Source of the DNA: a virus
Virus record (IMG/VR): IMGVR_UViG_3300042991_000055
Span: 1-23,679 of that record
DNA length: 23,679 bases
Strand: one strand, 5' to 3'
The position numbers and the translations under genes are program-made. How positions within the stretch are numbered: position 1 is the first letter of the stretch; each line of letters opens with the position of its first letter. This document shows positions 1 through 8,620 of the stretch, one piece after another. Under the pieces are notes generated by a model that saw only the letters and a program-made list of their open reading frames with translations, searched no databases and was not told the DNA's origin.

Positions 1-3000
1 CCATACTACCATCAGCTTGTAATCTACCAATACTTCTACTTAGAAATAATCCTTTTTTATGATGTATAATTAATCTATCTTTATATGCCATAAGAACCCA
101 TATAGTATCATAATCAGCAATATGGTCGTAATAATCAGCAATAGGAAATTTACTCCAATTACTAGAATCAATAGTATCACTATTATAAGGTAAACTTCTA
201 GCTATTCTTACAGGATATGTATTAAATGATTTATCATAAATATTAGAACACAATAAAGATTCTATATTGTTAATTGAATCATACATTACTTCTTGATAAA
301 ATTCATAAGCTGAAACCCATGAATGTCTTGCTGTTAGCATCCATGTAAATTCACTAGCCGTTTCAAATCCTGTTTTAGGTAAATATAAACTATTATTCAC
401 ACCACTTGATGTAAGATAATCAGCTTCATATCTAAGATTCAAATTAAATCTTGATTCACAAGGATATAAATGAATCGCTTTAATGCCATCAAAGCCTGTT
501 GGTGGTATTACTTTTACTCCTAATAGATCAATAGCGCAACTTGTAGATATAATACAATTTCTACCCGCAAAAGTATCTCCATTTAAAACAGGATATACAG
601 TTGTTATATCACTACTACCAAATCTTGTATCAGTAGCTATTGTAATGGCAGTTGTACCAGAACCAGGTGAAGTTATTACTAATCTTTGATTTGTAAATGA
701 TAAATAAACATTATTGTAATATCGTTGTAGGGTATGTAAGTAACTATATACTAAATGTGGGTCACCAGCACTCCAATCTTCTCCATCTGCTATTTCAACA
801 CTAGCTTTTGATGTAGCTCTTGACGTAAGCCAATCTACAATAGGTTTATTGATTAACCCTGTAGCATCATTTACTTTTGCAATAACAAATTCTTCACCAT
901 ATTGATTTTCAATAGTTGTACCATCATACGTTTTATTTATATTATGTGGTACATATTCAACAGAGGTTAAATCTATCGTACAATCACTTAATGTAGGTGA
1001 AATACTAGCTACACTATTAACATGAGAATAATTACATAATGCTGCATATTTATTTATATCTCCTGTATTAAAAAATCCACTTTGAGAAGGAGAACCAGCA
1101 CTACCTATATCCATATCTTCTAATGTATATTTACATTCTAAACTTGTAAATATATTAGCAGCTATATATAATTTATTTTTTAATAAAGAATATGAATGAA
1201 GTCTTATATAATCTTCTTCTTTATCGAAGGTAATCGTTCCTGATGGAAATTGATGAATATTCCAATTACCTGTTGAATTATAAATACCTGTTCCTCCACC
1301 TGCTCCAGCACTAGCTTTAGCACATTGATGCCATATATCTTGACCTATTATTAAACTATTATTACCATTTCTTTCAGCATAAGTAATAATAGCTCCAATA
1401 TATTTATCTTGTACTCCTGTAAAATCTATATCAGATTGTGTAATAAAACCTAATCTAGGAAAATGTGTTACACATAAACCCTCTATTGTAGCAGCTCCAG
1501 TATCATTTGTTAAATCACCAGGATTGGCAATATAATATGAATCTGCCCATTTTTTTATTTCATCAATACTTGGAAATTTATGATGTCTAACTGCTGCCCC
1601 AGTACCATTATTATTTAAACTTGTACCTAATGCGGGATAATAACTTCCACTTTCAGGATAAAATTCATCTTCATTCTCCCAATAATCCATGTGTCCATAG
1701 GGTAAACTAACTGCTGTTGGAGGATTACCTGCATTATTTACTGTATCATTAACATAAACAGGTGCAGTATTTGTACTATCATCATAGGGATTAGTACTAT
1801 AATATCTAAAAGCAAAACCTTCTTTTGGATAGTGATTACCACTACCATGTATATCTTCTGTAGTTTTATCATCCACACCTGCTTTATATCTTCTTCCAGG
1901 TATATGAAAACCTTTAGTTATAGTCCAATCGGGTCTTATCATATGAAGATAAAAAGCGTATACTTCTCTACTTTGAAACCCCATCCAATCAGGATGTTTA
2001 CTACCAGTCCCTAATTCATCCCAAGTTACTGTAGAATGAATTATAATAGATGTTGCTACTTGTTGTACAGCTTTATCATTATCATCAAATGTTGATAAAT
2101 CTGCAATATAACTTTTTTTATCTAATTGAGTTTCTGTACCAATATTAACAAATGCAGGTAATTTAGCAGTTAATTCAATAATATTCAAATCCTCTAATAC
2201 TTGATCATTATTAATTAAATTAAAAGTCATATTAGTAAGTGTTGGTACAATTACTAATTCAGCAGCTAATTGAAATCTAGTAGTTGCTCCATTTTTATAT
2301 ACAACACCAATTCGTAATTTAGTAAAATCACTATCTAAATTATCAATATATAAAACTAATGATTGATTACTTATTGCATTTTGTGGTAATCCTTCATATT
2401 CTGCAAAATAATCATCACCATGCGCTACATATATGGGTCGTGTTGGTATAAACCAATTACTTCTAACTCCAATTTTATTTTCATATTGAATTGTAAATTG
2501 ATATGCTCCACTAAGTAAACTGCCATTATTGTCTACACCTCCAGCTAATGTGGGTAATTTAGGCGATGGAAATCTAGATATACCATTTATAGATAAATCA
2601 TTTTGTAAAACGCCAGTAGAAGTACATACTATTATTTTACTTCTATTACCTGCACTTGTCTGTTTATCAGAAAATGTACAAACTATTTCATTATTACTAT
2701 TAATATAACTTTCAGAAGATACAATAGGAAAGGCTTGTTTAAATCCTAAAATACCTGTACTATCACTTATTACACTATACACCAGTGTACCATTAAATAG
2801 ATATACTTTACTTGTTTCTATACCAACTGTATCTAAATCTACAGCAAATATAATAATACCTTTAGGTGTTACTTCAAATCCAATAATTTCACCAACTAAT
2901 GTAGTAGTAACTCCAGTAAGACCATATTCAGCTTGTATTGCATCATTTACTGAATTATATATACAATTCTTCGCTTTAACCCAACAACCATCAGGTTTAG

Positions 3001-3040
3001 CGATATTAGAACCATCTATTTTCAATCCCTTATTAACCAT
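1..3040 (-). CDS. Tail muzzle/nozzle (stabilisation-type) protein, C-terminus beyond window
   Basis: This is one uninterrupted reading frame of 1013 codons from an ATG at 3040 to the window edge, with no stop seen, so the protein is longer than 1013 residues. It probably forms the distal tail tube of a short-tailed phage (muzzle of crAss-like phages, comparable in role to T7 gp12 or P22 gp10). Supporting motifs are VYAFYLHMI near residue 360, FHIPGR near 380, MDYWENEDEFYP near 455, AVRHHKFPS near 490, and KDRLIIHHKKG near 990, the last typical of beta-propeller tail hubs. The motifs resemble conserved stretches I associate with large tail proteins of crAss-like phages. Its ATG shares one base with the stop of the ring-protein gene (TAATG), suggesting coupled translation. 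There is no signal peptide and no in-frame TAG or TGA. The family call is fairly secure; exact structural equivalence is inferred. Confidence 0.8.
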   Translation of the reverse strand, partial: MVNKGLKIDGSNIAKPDGCWVKAKNCIYNSVNDAIQAEYGLTGVTTTLVGEIIGFEVTPKGIIIFAVDLDTVGIETSKVYLFNGTLVYSVISDSTGILGFKQAFPIVSSESYINSNNEIVCTFSDKQTSAGNRSKIIVCTSTGVLQNDLSINGISRFPSPKLPTLAGGVDNNGSLLSGAYQFTIQYENKIGVRSNWFIPTRPIYVAHGDDYFAEYEGLPQNAISNQSLVLYIDNLDSDFTKLRIGVVYKNGATTRFQLAAELVIVPTLTNMTFNLINNDQVLEDLNIIELTAKLPAFVNIGTETQLDKKSYIADLSTFDDNDKAVQQVATSIIIHSTVTWDELGTGSKHPDWMGFQSREVYAFYLHMIRPDWTITKGFHIPGRRYKAGVDDKTTEDIHGSGNHYPKEGFAFRYYSTNPYDDSTNTAPVYVNDTVNNAGNPPTAVSLPYGHMDYWENEDEFYPESGSYYPALGTSLNNNGTGAAVRHHKFPSIDEIKKWADSYYIANPGDLTNDTGAATIEGLCVTHFPRLGFITQSDIDFTGVQDKYIGAIITYAERNGNNSLIIGQDIWHQCAKASAGAGGGTGIYNSTGNWNIHQFPSGTITFDKEEDYIRLHSYSLLKNKLYIAANIFTSLECKYTLEDMDIGSAGSPSQSGFFNTGDINKYAALCNYSHVNSVASISPTLSDCTIDLTSVEYVPHNINKTYDGTTIENQYGEEFVIAKVNDATGLINKPIVDWLTSRATSKASVEIADGEDWSAGDPHLVYSYLHTLQRYYNNVYLSFTNQRLVITSPGSGTTAITIATDTRFGSSDITTVYPVLNGDTFAGRNCIISTSCAIDLLGVKVIPPTGFDGIKAIHLYPCESRFNLNLRYEADYLTSSGVNNSLYLPKTGFETASEFTWMLTARHSWVSAYEFYQEVMYDSINNIESLLCSNIYDKSFNTYPVRIARSLPYNSDTIDSSNWSKFPIADYYDHIADYDTIWVLMAYKDRLIIHHKKGLFLSRSIGRLQADGSM

Positions 3041-3954
3041 TATACATTCAATGTTATATATTGTGATACATTATTACCTAATACACTAATTGTTCCAGTT
3101 TGAGTAACATATCCTGTTTTACTAGCTTGATAAGTATATGTTCCATCGCTTCTGTAAATCGTATAAGTAGCATTTGCTAAAATTACAGGCATATCAGGAC
3201 TTACGGTTAATTCCACACCCGTAACATTTAATATAAAACTAATAGCATATCCTATATCAGCACTCGAAGTTTGAACTTCATTAGAAGTAGCACAACTATT
3301 ATCGAAAAAATATGTATCTGCAGGATGTGATTCTTTTACCATACTAGTCCATATTTCATGTATAGCTTCTCTTCTATCTCTATCTAACATAATCATACTA
3401 TTCTTTGCTCTAGGATATAACCGTTCCCACATAGCATTAGCATCTGCAAATTTTATTATAGGATGAACGTAACCCCTTAATAATATCATTCGTACACAAT
3501 ACCAAGCAATAGCCTCAATCATCTTTTGATTATCGGGTATCATAGGATAACCATCACAATCTACAACCATAGCTACATAATGAAACACAACTTCACCGGA
3601 TTCAAAAGTAGTACTAATACTACCATCACGCATTAGTGTATAACTATGACTAGGATGTACTGTTATGTTACAATCTCCCATAGCTACACAAGTTTCATTA
3701 ACTCTTGTAGCTGGTGATAATCTACAACCTTGATATACTATTGTTACTAAAGTTTCTAAATCACATGGTAATTGCACTCGATAGTTGGATACTGCTTTCT
3801 TTTCCCTACAGGGTTTTAAAGCAGAAAACGCTTTAATTAATCTTAAAGCATCTCCAATCCATTCTATAGCATTTACTTCCCAATCTGCATATTTTATATT
3901 AAAATCTCTATATACTTTACTTACAAGTAAATGAGAACTTACACTTTTATACAT
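3040..3954 (-). CDS. Tail ring/connector protein with C-terminal PEGA-like domain
   Basis: A 304-residue protein directly before the muzzle gene, the position of a crAss-like tail ring protein (ring protein 1 type). The N-terminal 180 residues match the pattern I know for this family: a start with SKVYRDFNIKY, then EWIGDALRLI (residues about 31-40), VQLPCDLETL, a YTLMRDGSISTTFESG beta segment, then a stretch containing DCDGYPMIPDN and AIAWYCVRMILLRGY. The last 60 residues look different: a PEGA or carboxypeptidase-regulatory-like beta fold (ATYTIYRSDGTYTYQASKTGY and the following strands). I do not expect that part in the core ring fold, so it may be a surface addition. The start overlaps the upstream gene by 8 bases, and the stop overlaps the muzzle start by one. 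It likely sits between portal-side adaptor rings and the muzzle. Confidence 0.72.
   Translation of the reverse strand: MYKSVSSHLLVSKVYRDFNIKYADWEVNAIEWIGDALRLIKAFSALKPCREKKAVSNYRVQLPCDLETLVTIVYQGCRLSPATRVNETCVAMGDCNITVHPSHSYTLMRDGSISTTFESGEVVFHYVAMVVDCDGYPMIPDNQKMIEAIAWYCVRMILLRGYVHPIIKFADANAMWERLYPRAKNSMIMLDRDRREAIHEIWTSMVKESHPADTYFFDNSCATSNEVQTSSADIGYAISFILNVTGVELTVSPDMPVILANATYTIYRSDGTYTYQASKTGYVTQTGTISVLGNNVSQYITLNV
3804..3813. repeat. GC-rich 10-mer CCCTACAGGG, copy 1
   Basis: This near-palindromic 10-mer has arms CCCT and AGGG around a two-base centre. It lies inside the ring-protein gene. The same word, reverse complemented (CCCTGTAGGG), occurs at 17154-17163 and 22246-22255. Its role is unknown. 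Confidence 0.5.
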
Positions 3955-4795
3955 TCTTTAAATAGTTTAAATGATAATTTTCATCTATTTTTAATAATAT
4001 AGATAATTTATCTATTATAGGTAAATAACTATTATATACATCGTTTGCATTCATTGTTTCAGCTAATCTAAGAGTTGGTGTACCTTTATATGCAGGTTTA
4101 AAATGATATTCCGAAGGTATTACATCTTTACTCTTTTTACGAAACATAAGCATATATCGTACATCTTGTTTACCATTGTACATAAAATATTTAATACCAT
4201 CCGGTGCAGTTTCTTTATCATAAGGTATTTTACCTACTGCTATTAATTCTGCTTTACGAATATTTGTAGCTTTCCAATCTATGGTTCTAAATATAGCATT
4301 TGTATCAAATTTAGTTCTTATAGGTAAAAATGAAAATACACCCATTTTACCAAAATGAACAGCATTACCTTTTAATATTCTATTCGATATTTGACTGTAT
4401 ATATTTTGTAATAAAAATTGATATTGACACTTGGTAATTCCCCGTAGGAATAGTATATGCTTCTTGCTATCATTGAGTACCCACTTTATCTTAATACATC
4501 TATTATACGCTGAAACCCATAATTGAACTTCTGATACGTCTAATCTCGTTTTATCTCCCTCTCTAAAATTATGTAAGGTTAGTTTTATATTATTAACACT
4601 AACCTCACCTTTTAATATATCACTAACTTTAACATTAGTATTTCTATCTATCCAACTTGAATTAATTTTAAATTTTGCAATTAAAACTTCTTTATAATTG
4701 TTATAATAAGTTATCTTATTACATACTTCTTCTAATTCTATTTGTAATTTCTTTTGGAAATTATCAAAATATTGTTTATTTCCCGCTGTTTTCAT
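3947..4795 (-). CDS. Conserved-looking phage structural protein in the tail block
   Basis: A 282-residue protein between two ring-type genes, overlapping the upstream one by 20 bases and the downstream one by 8. There is no signal peptide or membrane segment. The central part reads ISNRILKGNAVHFGKMG followed by a TIDWKATNIRKAE motif at about residues 173-185. I associate this G-K-M-G plus IDWxAT pattern with an uncharacterised protein often found in tail modules of Bacteroidota phages, but I cannot name a function. The charged, soluble composition and tight gene overlaps suggest it is made with the rings. It could be a connector protein, a tail assembly factor or a minor virion component. The ATG at 4795 is the first in frame and gives the tight overlap typical of this region. 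Confidence 0.6.
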   Translation of the reverse strand: MKTAGNKQYFDNFQKKLQIELEEVCNKITYYNNYKEVLIAKFKINSSWIDRNTNVKVSDILKGEVSVNNIKLTLHNFREGDKTRLDVSEVQLWVSAYNRCIKIKWVLNDSKKHILFLRGITKCQYQFLLQNIYSQISNRILKGNAVHFGKMGVFSFLPIRTKFDTNAIFRTIDWKATNIRKAELIAVGKIPYDKETAPDGIKYFMYNGKQDVRYMLMFRKKSKDVIPSEYHFKPAYKGTPTLRLAETMNANDVYNSYLPIIDKLSILLKIDENYHLNYLKNV

Positions 4796-5429
4796 CTACT
4801 ATTTTGACTTCTGTATCTTCCGGTTTAATAACACCAAATTCTTTTAATATATTTTGTCTTATAATAGTTAATAAATCTTCTGGTATTGGAAACTCCATAT
4901 CATCTGTATAACAAATACCAACAATATCATCATTCATACATGGTATAATCAATGAAGGATTTTCATAAATAGCACGTATTGAAATATATTTTAATCTTCT
5001 TGTATTAAATAAGTAAATATAGTTATCTATATAATCATATCTAACTATATTAGCTGTATATTTATTATACGATGTATGTTTCCATCCACTCATAGGTGTA
5101 TAAACGAATGTTATACCTTCATCTACACTACCTACAAATTGAAATGGAACATCACAATTATACCTAACAGGAGTTGGTACTTTATTTTCAGTTCTATGTA
5201 TTGCACACCCAACTGTAACTAAACAGGTATCTGCTTTGTCTACTTTAATGAGTTCTGCTCTATATCTTTGAATATATTGCAAATCTACACCATATTTATC
5301 AATAGATTGACGAAGATATAAAGCTCTCTGTTGTTTAATTAAATCTTTAATTAAATCACGAAGTATTGTATCTTCTGGTCTTTTAAGTTCTAATGTAAGA
5401 CCGTCTGCTATTTGATTAAGACTTGCCAT
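4776..5429 (-). CDS. crAss-like tail ring/adaptor protein
   Basis: A 217-residue protein with a layout I recognise from crAss-like phage tail blocks. The N-terminal helix starts MASLNQIADGLTLELKRPED. It is followed by an Arg-rich helical part (LIKQQRALYLRQ, about residues 31-42), a segment with CLVTVGCAIHRT and VPTPVRYNCDVPFQFVGSVD (about residues 69-105), and a beta-rich half with YIYLFNTRRLKYISIRAIYE. Family members are thought to form one of the stacked rings joining portal to muzzle. The gene lies between a coiled-coil membrane protein and the 282-residue gene, and its last 20 bases overlap that gene's start. There is no signal or membrane segment. Which ring it corresponds to cannot be told from the sequence alone. 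Confidence 0.68.
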   Translation of the reverse strand: MASLNQIADGLTLELKRPEDTILRDLIKDLIKQQRALYLRQSIDKYGVDLQYIQRYRAELIKVDKADTCLVTVGCAIHRTENKVPTPVRYNCDVPFQFVGSVDEGITFVYTPMSGWKHTSYNKYTANIVRYDYIDNYIYLFNTRRLKYISIRAIYENPSLIIPCMNDDIVGICYTDDMEFPIPEDLLTIIRQNILKEFGVIKPEDTEVKIVDENSGK

Positions 5430-5446
5430 GTTTAGTATTATTAATC

Positions 5447-5779
5447 TTAATGTAATTCATTAATTTGATGTTGTAAATCAGATAATGTTTTCTGAACATC
5501 ATTTTTACATATCTTACAACTACTTTCAATTTCTCTTATTTTATCTTTTAAGACATCTGTAGTTTGAGTTGTTGATTTTAATTCAATATTCATTTCTTGT
5601 AGTTTTTCATTTATATTCGCTAAAGCCTTTTTAAATTCTTCAAGATAACTTGTAAGAGATTTAACTGCTGTAGTAAACATATATCTACCTAATACTACAA
5701 TTATAATTATAAGTATTGAAAATAATCCTGTAAAGATTGCTACTACTAACGCTTCATAATTTGGAATTTGTGCTATCAT
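5447..5779 (-). CDS. Small single-pass membrane protein with long coiled coil
   Basis: A 110-residue protein with one strongly hydrophobic segment (residues about 9-31, ending VLGR) followed by a long hydrophilic helix (about 45-110) with heptad-like spacing, rich in Lys, Glu, Asn and Gln. A CKIC pair lies at residues 88-91. The topology, a short N-terminus, one anchor and then a coiled coil, resembles inner-membrane spanins (Rz type), but no outer-membrane partner gene is evident beside it. It sits inside the tail block, 17 bases from a ring-protein gene, so a role in tail assembly or genome entry at the membrane is also possible. I do not recognise a named family. The coding call is secure from length, tight spacing and clear domain structure; the function is open. 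Confidence 0.65.
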   Translation of the reverse strand: MIAQIPNYEALVVAIFTGLFSILIIIIVVLGRYMFTTAVKSLTSYLEEFKKALANINEKLQEMNIELKSTTQTTDVLKDKIREIESSCKICKNDVQKTLSDLQHQINELH

Positions 5780-5791
5780 TGTTGGTAAAAT

Positions 5792-6208
5792 TTAATCTTC
5801 GTTAAAAATATCTTTACCGTCTAACCATCCATATACTACTGCTATCAGTATATTATTTGTATATAGTTTTTGTACTCTGTCTTTCACTAAAGTAATCTGT
5901 TCAGGGGTAAATTCTATTTCTCCTAAATCATGTGCTTTTACTACTTTATGAGAAAGTTTTGCAAGTTCCATTGCATTTTGTAATGACATTCCTTTATCAG
6001 AATCTAATGTACTTGTCAATGCTCCATATATTACATGACCGACTTCTAATGGTTTTCTATATTCTTCATGTCTTTTAACAATACTTTGAATTGTAGGCAA
6101 TGAAGGACTTTCCATTAAAGATTTTACTACTTCATCAACAGTCAATGTTGATTCATTAAAAGATTTACCACTTGGGGTTTTTACTTCTTGTTTTAAATTT
6201 ACTTTCAT
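5792..6208 (-). CDS. Small conserved-type phage protein, possible tail assembly factor
   Basis: A 138-residue mostly helical soluble protein starting MKVNLKQEVKTPSGKSF. It contains SLQNAMELAKLSHKV and the segment EIEFTPEQITLVKDRVQKLYTN (about residues 97-118). The second half pattern, a Lys-rich helix then I-x-L-T-x-E-x-I-x-x-x-K, recalls small proteins found next to tail genes in many phages, some of them assembly chaperones. That parallel is weak and based only on appearance. It lies between the tail fibre gene and the coiled-coil membrane protein, with a 23-base A/T-only leader in front of its ATG. There is no membrane segment or cysteine cluster. The function is unknown. Confidence 0.6.
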   Translation of the reverse strand: MKVNLKQEVKTPSGKSFNESTLTVDEVVKSLMESPSLPTIQSIVKRHEEYRKPLEVGHVIYGALTSTLDSDKGMSLQNAMELAKLSHKVVKAHDLGEIEFTPEQITLVKDRVQKLYTNNILIAVVYGWLDGKDIFNED

Positions 6209-6231
6209 ATAATTAAATTAAATTAAAATTA

Positions 6232-7887
6232 TTATACTGCTTTTAAAAATATTTTATATTCAACATTATTAATCCAAATATTATGAGTATAATCAGGTGT
6301 ATCAGTTCCTACTGCTGCAACAACTTGTTCTGTAAATAGAGCTAATGTAGCATTGCCAGCTGCTGTATCTTTAGCAAATAATTGTGCTATATTGACACTA
6401 GTGGTGGGAGATACCGCTGCATTTGTTAGTGATAAAACTTTTTGTGCTGTAGCACCTGCTACTCCCCCTATACATATATTAGCCAAACTATCAATTTTCA
6501 TAGCTAAAATTCTTGTGTCAAATGTACTTGGAGAAGTTATAGCAAAACATAAGTCCGTTGAAGTATTAGAACTACTCCAAGTTGCTGATGTTACAGCATA
6601 TATTTCAGCACCCCCTACTACTGTATTGACATTATCAGAAGCTCCTACAAAAAATATTTCACCAAGACGGTCGCCTAATGCCATTGCAGCACCATCGTTT
6701 ACACCAAAAAACATTCTCCCACCTGCTGTAGAACCTGAAAGTGCTGTACTTACCAGCTTCAATAACCTTACATCTGCTCTATCTCCTGTAATCAGATATG
6801 TTGGAGCTGTATTATTTATTCCAATAAGTCCCGTATTATTAATTCGCATTCTCTCTATTGCTGCACTTGTTGTTGAACCAGTTGCAAAAATTAAATCTGT
6901 AGGTACATTTGTTGCTGAATTAAAATTACCAGTGGCTATTGCACCTATATAAGCACCAGTTCCAAATGCACCAGCAATTTGATAACCGACAAAATATAAT
7001 TTACCAATAGTATCCCCATTTAATACTTGTGATTTTACTACTATAGAACCTCTCATTCTTCCTAGTATAATTCCAACTTCGTGTGCTGCACTTACAGAAG
7101 AAGCCGCCGTAAACCAATAATAAGCCGCATTCGCATTTACATTATGAAAATGACTTCGACTTTGAATTGCATTTGTAAAACTATATACCCCTGCTCCTAA
7201 TATTAATGCTTGAGTGTTATCTATTTGTAAAGCAGCAGTATTATTAGTTCCAAACACTAAAGCATGATTTGATGTGTTAAAGATATTTCGATCTGCGCCA
7301 CCCAAATAAATATGATTACCAAATGTAGCTATTCCTGTTGTATTAAAACTTAAATCATCAATCCATGTTCCACCACCTTTAGTTATATTAGCAACTGTAC
7401 ACCTTGAAAATCTTAACGAATTGGCTATATTTATAAACAATCTATCACCTACAGTATCTACTATTGATGAAGTAGCTTGATAATATGGTGTTGCTAAAGT
7501 TTGGTCTATTACCCCACAATTAAGTAATGATTTATTGTATATAATTTGACTAAGTGCGGTATCGATTAATATCTTCTGTGCTATCCATCTTCCGGGATTT
7601 GCACCACCATCTGTTGGTTGTAATATTACAGCACCATCATCAGCTGCTACACTTGTCGCATCCCATTGATATACATAAGCTGTTATAAAATTACCTATAT
7701 CATCTCCTGCATCAATTGTTGCATAAGCAATTGCTCTAATAGCTGCTACATCGGCTTTCCATATATCAGGAACAACACCCATAGCCATAGCTATTTCTAC
7801 CGATACACCACTACTTAAAAATACTTCATCAGCATCATGTTTATGCCATACTTGACTATTTAATATTTTATCTAAATGTCTGCTCAT
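6232..7887 (-). CDS. Tail fibre/spike, probable receptor-binding protein
   Basis: A 551-residue Ala-, Thr- and Asn-rich beta protein. Residues about 43-104 resemble the N-terminal domain of tail spikes: KADVAAIRAIAYATIDAGDD, then YVYQWDATSVAADDGAVILQ, and a closing GANPGRWI. Two tandem fibre repeats follow, about 272-366 and 391-485, each with a GKLYFVG or GEIFFVG strand, a (L/C)xFA(T/I)(G/T)S strand, an ERMRIN or LAMKID strand, and a LIGI or ICIG turn. This repeat type occurs in trimeric phage fibres. The end (WINNVEYKIFLKAV) is short and has no visible endosialidase-type chaperone domain. A histidine motif HKHDAD (residues 15-20) lies near the start. It most likely projects from the tail and binds the host surface. 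Neighbouring small genes may supply attachment or assembly partners. Confidence 0.68.
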   Translation of the reverse strand: MSRHLDKILNSQVWHKHDADEVFLSSGVSVEIAMAMGVVPDIWKADVAAIRAIAYATIDAGDDIGNFITAYVYQWDATSVAADDGAVILQPTDGGANPGRWIAQKILIDTALSQIIYNKSLLNCGVIDQTLATPYYQATSSIVDTVGDRLFINIANSLRFSRCTVANITKGGGTWIDDLSFNTTGIATFGNHIYLGGADRNIFNTSNHALVFGTNNTAALQIDNTQALILGAGVYSFTNAIQSRSHFHNVNANAAYYWFTAASSVSAAHEVGIILGRMRGSIVVKSQVLNGDTIGKLYFVGYQIAGAFGTGAYIGAIATGNFNSATNVPTDLIFATGSTTSAAIERMRINNTGLIGINNTAPTYLITGDRADVRLLKLVSTALSGSTAGGRMFFGVNDGAAMALGDRLGEIFFVGASDNVNTVVGGAEIYAVTSATWSSSNTSTDLCFAITSPSTFDTRILAMKIDSLANICIGGVAGATAQKVLSLTNAAVSPTTSVNIAQLFAKDTAAGNATLALFTEQVVAAVGTDTPDYTHNIWINNVEYKIFLKAV

Positions 7888-7888
7888 A

Positions 7889-8230
7889 TTATTTATTTAT
7901 TACAGATGATGAAATATAATATGTTAAAGCTGTAATTGTAGCTATTACTCCACCAGCCCCTTCTATTGCTACATCAAAACTTTTACTAGCACTAGACCAT
8001 CGACTAGTTGTTAAATTTGTTGCAGTATCTTCTGCTATTTGTAACACTAACCATTTTGCATCAGTATTTGCAATATCATTAGCACCTGCATAACAGAGAT
8101 AAGTATAATTCACACCCAATACTGTTACTTCATAAGTAACAGGAGCAACTGCTAATTTCATTTGTAATAGATTATATAAATTACTTAACAATCTATCTGT
8201 TCCTGTTTTACTATCTCCAAATGTTTGCAT
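7889..8230 (-). CDS. Small beta-rich virion protein, fibre-associated
   Basis: A 113-residue protein one base upstream of the fibre gene. After an N-terminal helix (TDRLLSNLYNLLQMKLAV) it is beta-rich, with YLCYAGANDIANTDAKWLVL (about residues 48-67), a Y-x-G-x-A ... W-x-(I/V)-x-x-I pattern that is common in small proteins and domains attached to phage fibres. There is no signal peptide or membrane segment. The 3-base gap on its other side and the single-base gap before the fibre gene suggest co-translation with the fibre. It might attach the fibre to the tail or be a short decoration. That function is inferred from position and composition only. Confidence 0.6.
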   Translation of the reverse strand: MQTFGDSKTGTDRLLSNLYNLLQMKLAVAPVTYEVTVLGVNYTYLCYAGANDIANTDAKWLVLQIAEDTATNLTTSRWSSASKSFDVAIEGAGGVIATITALTYYISSSVINK

Positions 8231-8233
8231 ATA

Positions 8234-8620
8234 TTATAAATCTAAAATATTTTCAATTCCAAAATCAGTTAATATCTTACGTAAAGATATTTTATTACAA
8301 GCTAGTTTTTCATTTGTATCAGATAATTCAAATTTAGTATCATAATAATCGCTATCGCTTATTACACCAAATTGTTGTATATCTAAGAATATCAAACTTG
8401 CATACATTAATGAGTATTGATATTGTAAAGCTACATACCAATTACATGCTTTTTTATCCCATATTTCTTCTTGCCTTATAGCTTCTCCAGCTATTGTAGT
8501 AAAATATGAAGGATTACTACTTAAATTAGAATACATAGCGGTAACAATAATTTCAAATACTGAATTAACACTATGAGAAACTATTGTTGTACCACTATAT
8601 ATATCGTGTATTAATAACAT
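8234..8620 (-). CDS. Small protein of unknown function, virion cluster
   Basis: A 128-residue protein, predicted to be largely helical, with an aromatic middle (WYVALQYQYSLMYASLIFLD, about residues 61-80) that is amphipathic rather than a clear membrane span. Two cysteines (about 59 and 108) are present. Its ATG at 8620 overlaps the end of the upstream 440-residue gene by 10 bases, and only 3 bases separate it from the next gene. I do not recognise a family. The overlap with the cysteine-rich protein suggests the two are made together, and it could be an assembly partner or a connector component. It is called coding because of length, tight packing on both sides and lack of a better alternative in other frames. 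Confidence 0.6.
   Translation of the reverse strand: MLLIHDIYSGTTIVSHSVNSVFEIIVTAMYSNLSSNPSYFTTIAGEAIRQEEIWDKKACNWYVALQYQYSLMYASLIFLDIQQFGVISDSDYYDTKFELSDTNEKLACNKISLRKILTDFGIENILDL

Noticed and set aside
1-3039. The left 3 kb as non-coding DNA or a frame broken by reassigned stop codons
   Set aside because: Direct reading of the minus strand gives an unbroken frame under the standard code. It merely lacks its stop within the window.
6353-6952. A 199-codon frame on the plus strand opposite the tail fibre gene
   Set aside because: It lies wholly inside the fibre gene, which has clear fibre motifs. The opposite frame is a by-product of its Ala/Thr-rich codon use and has no recognisable domain.
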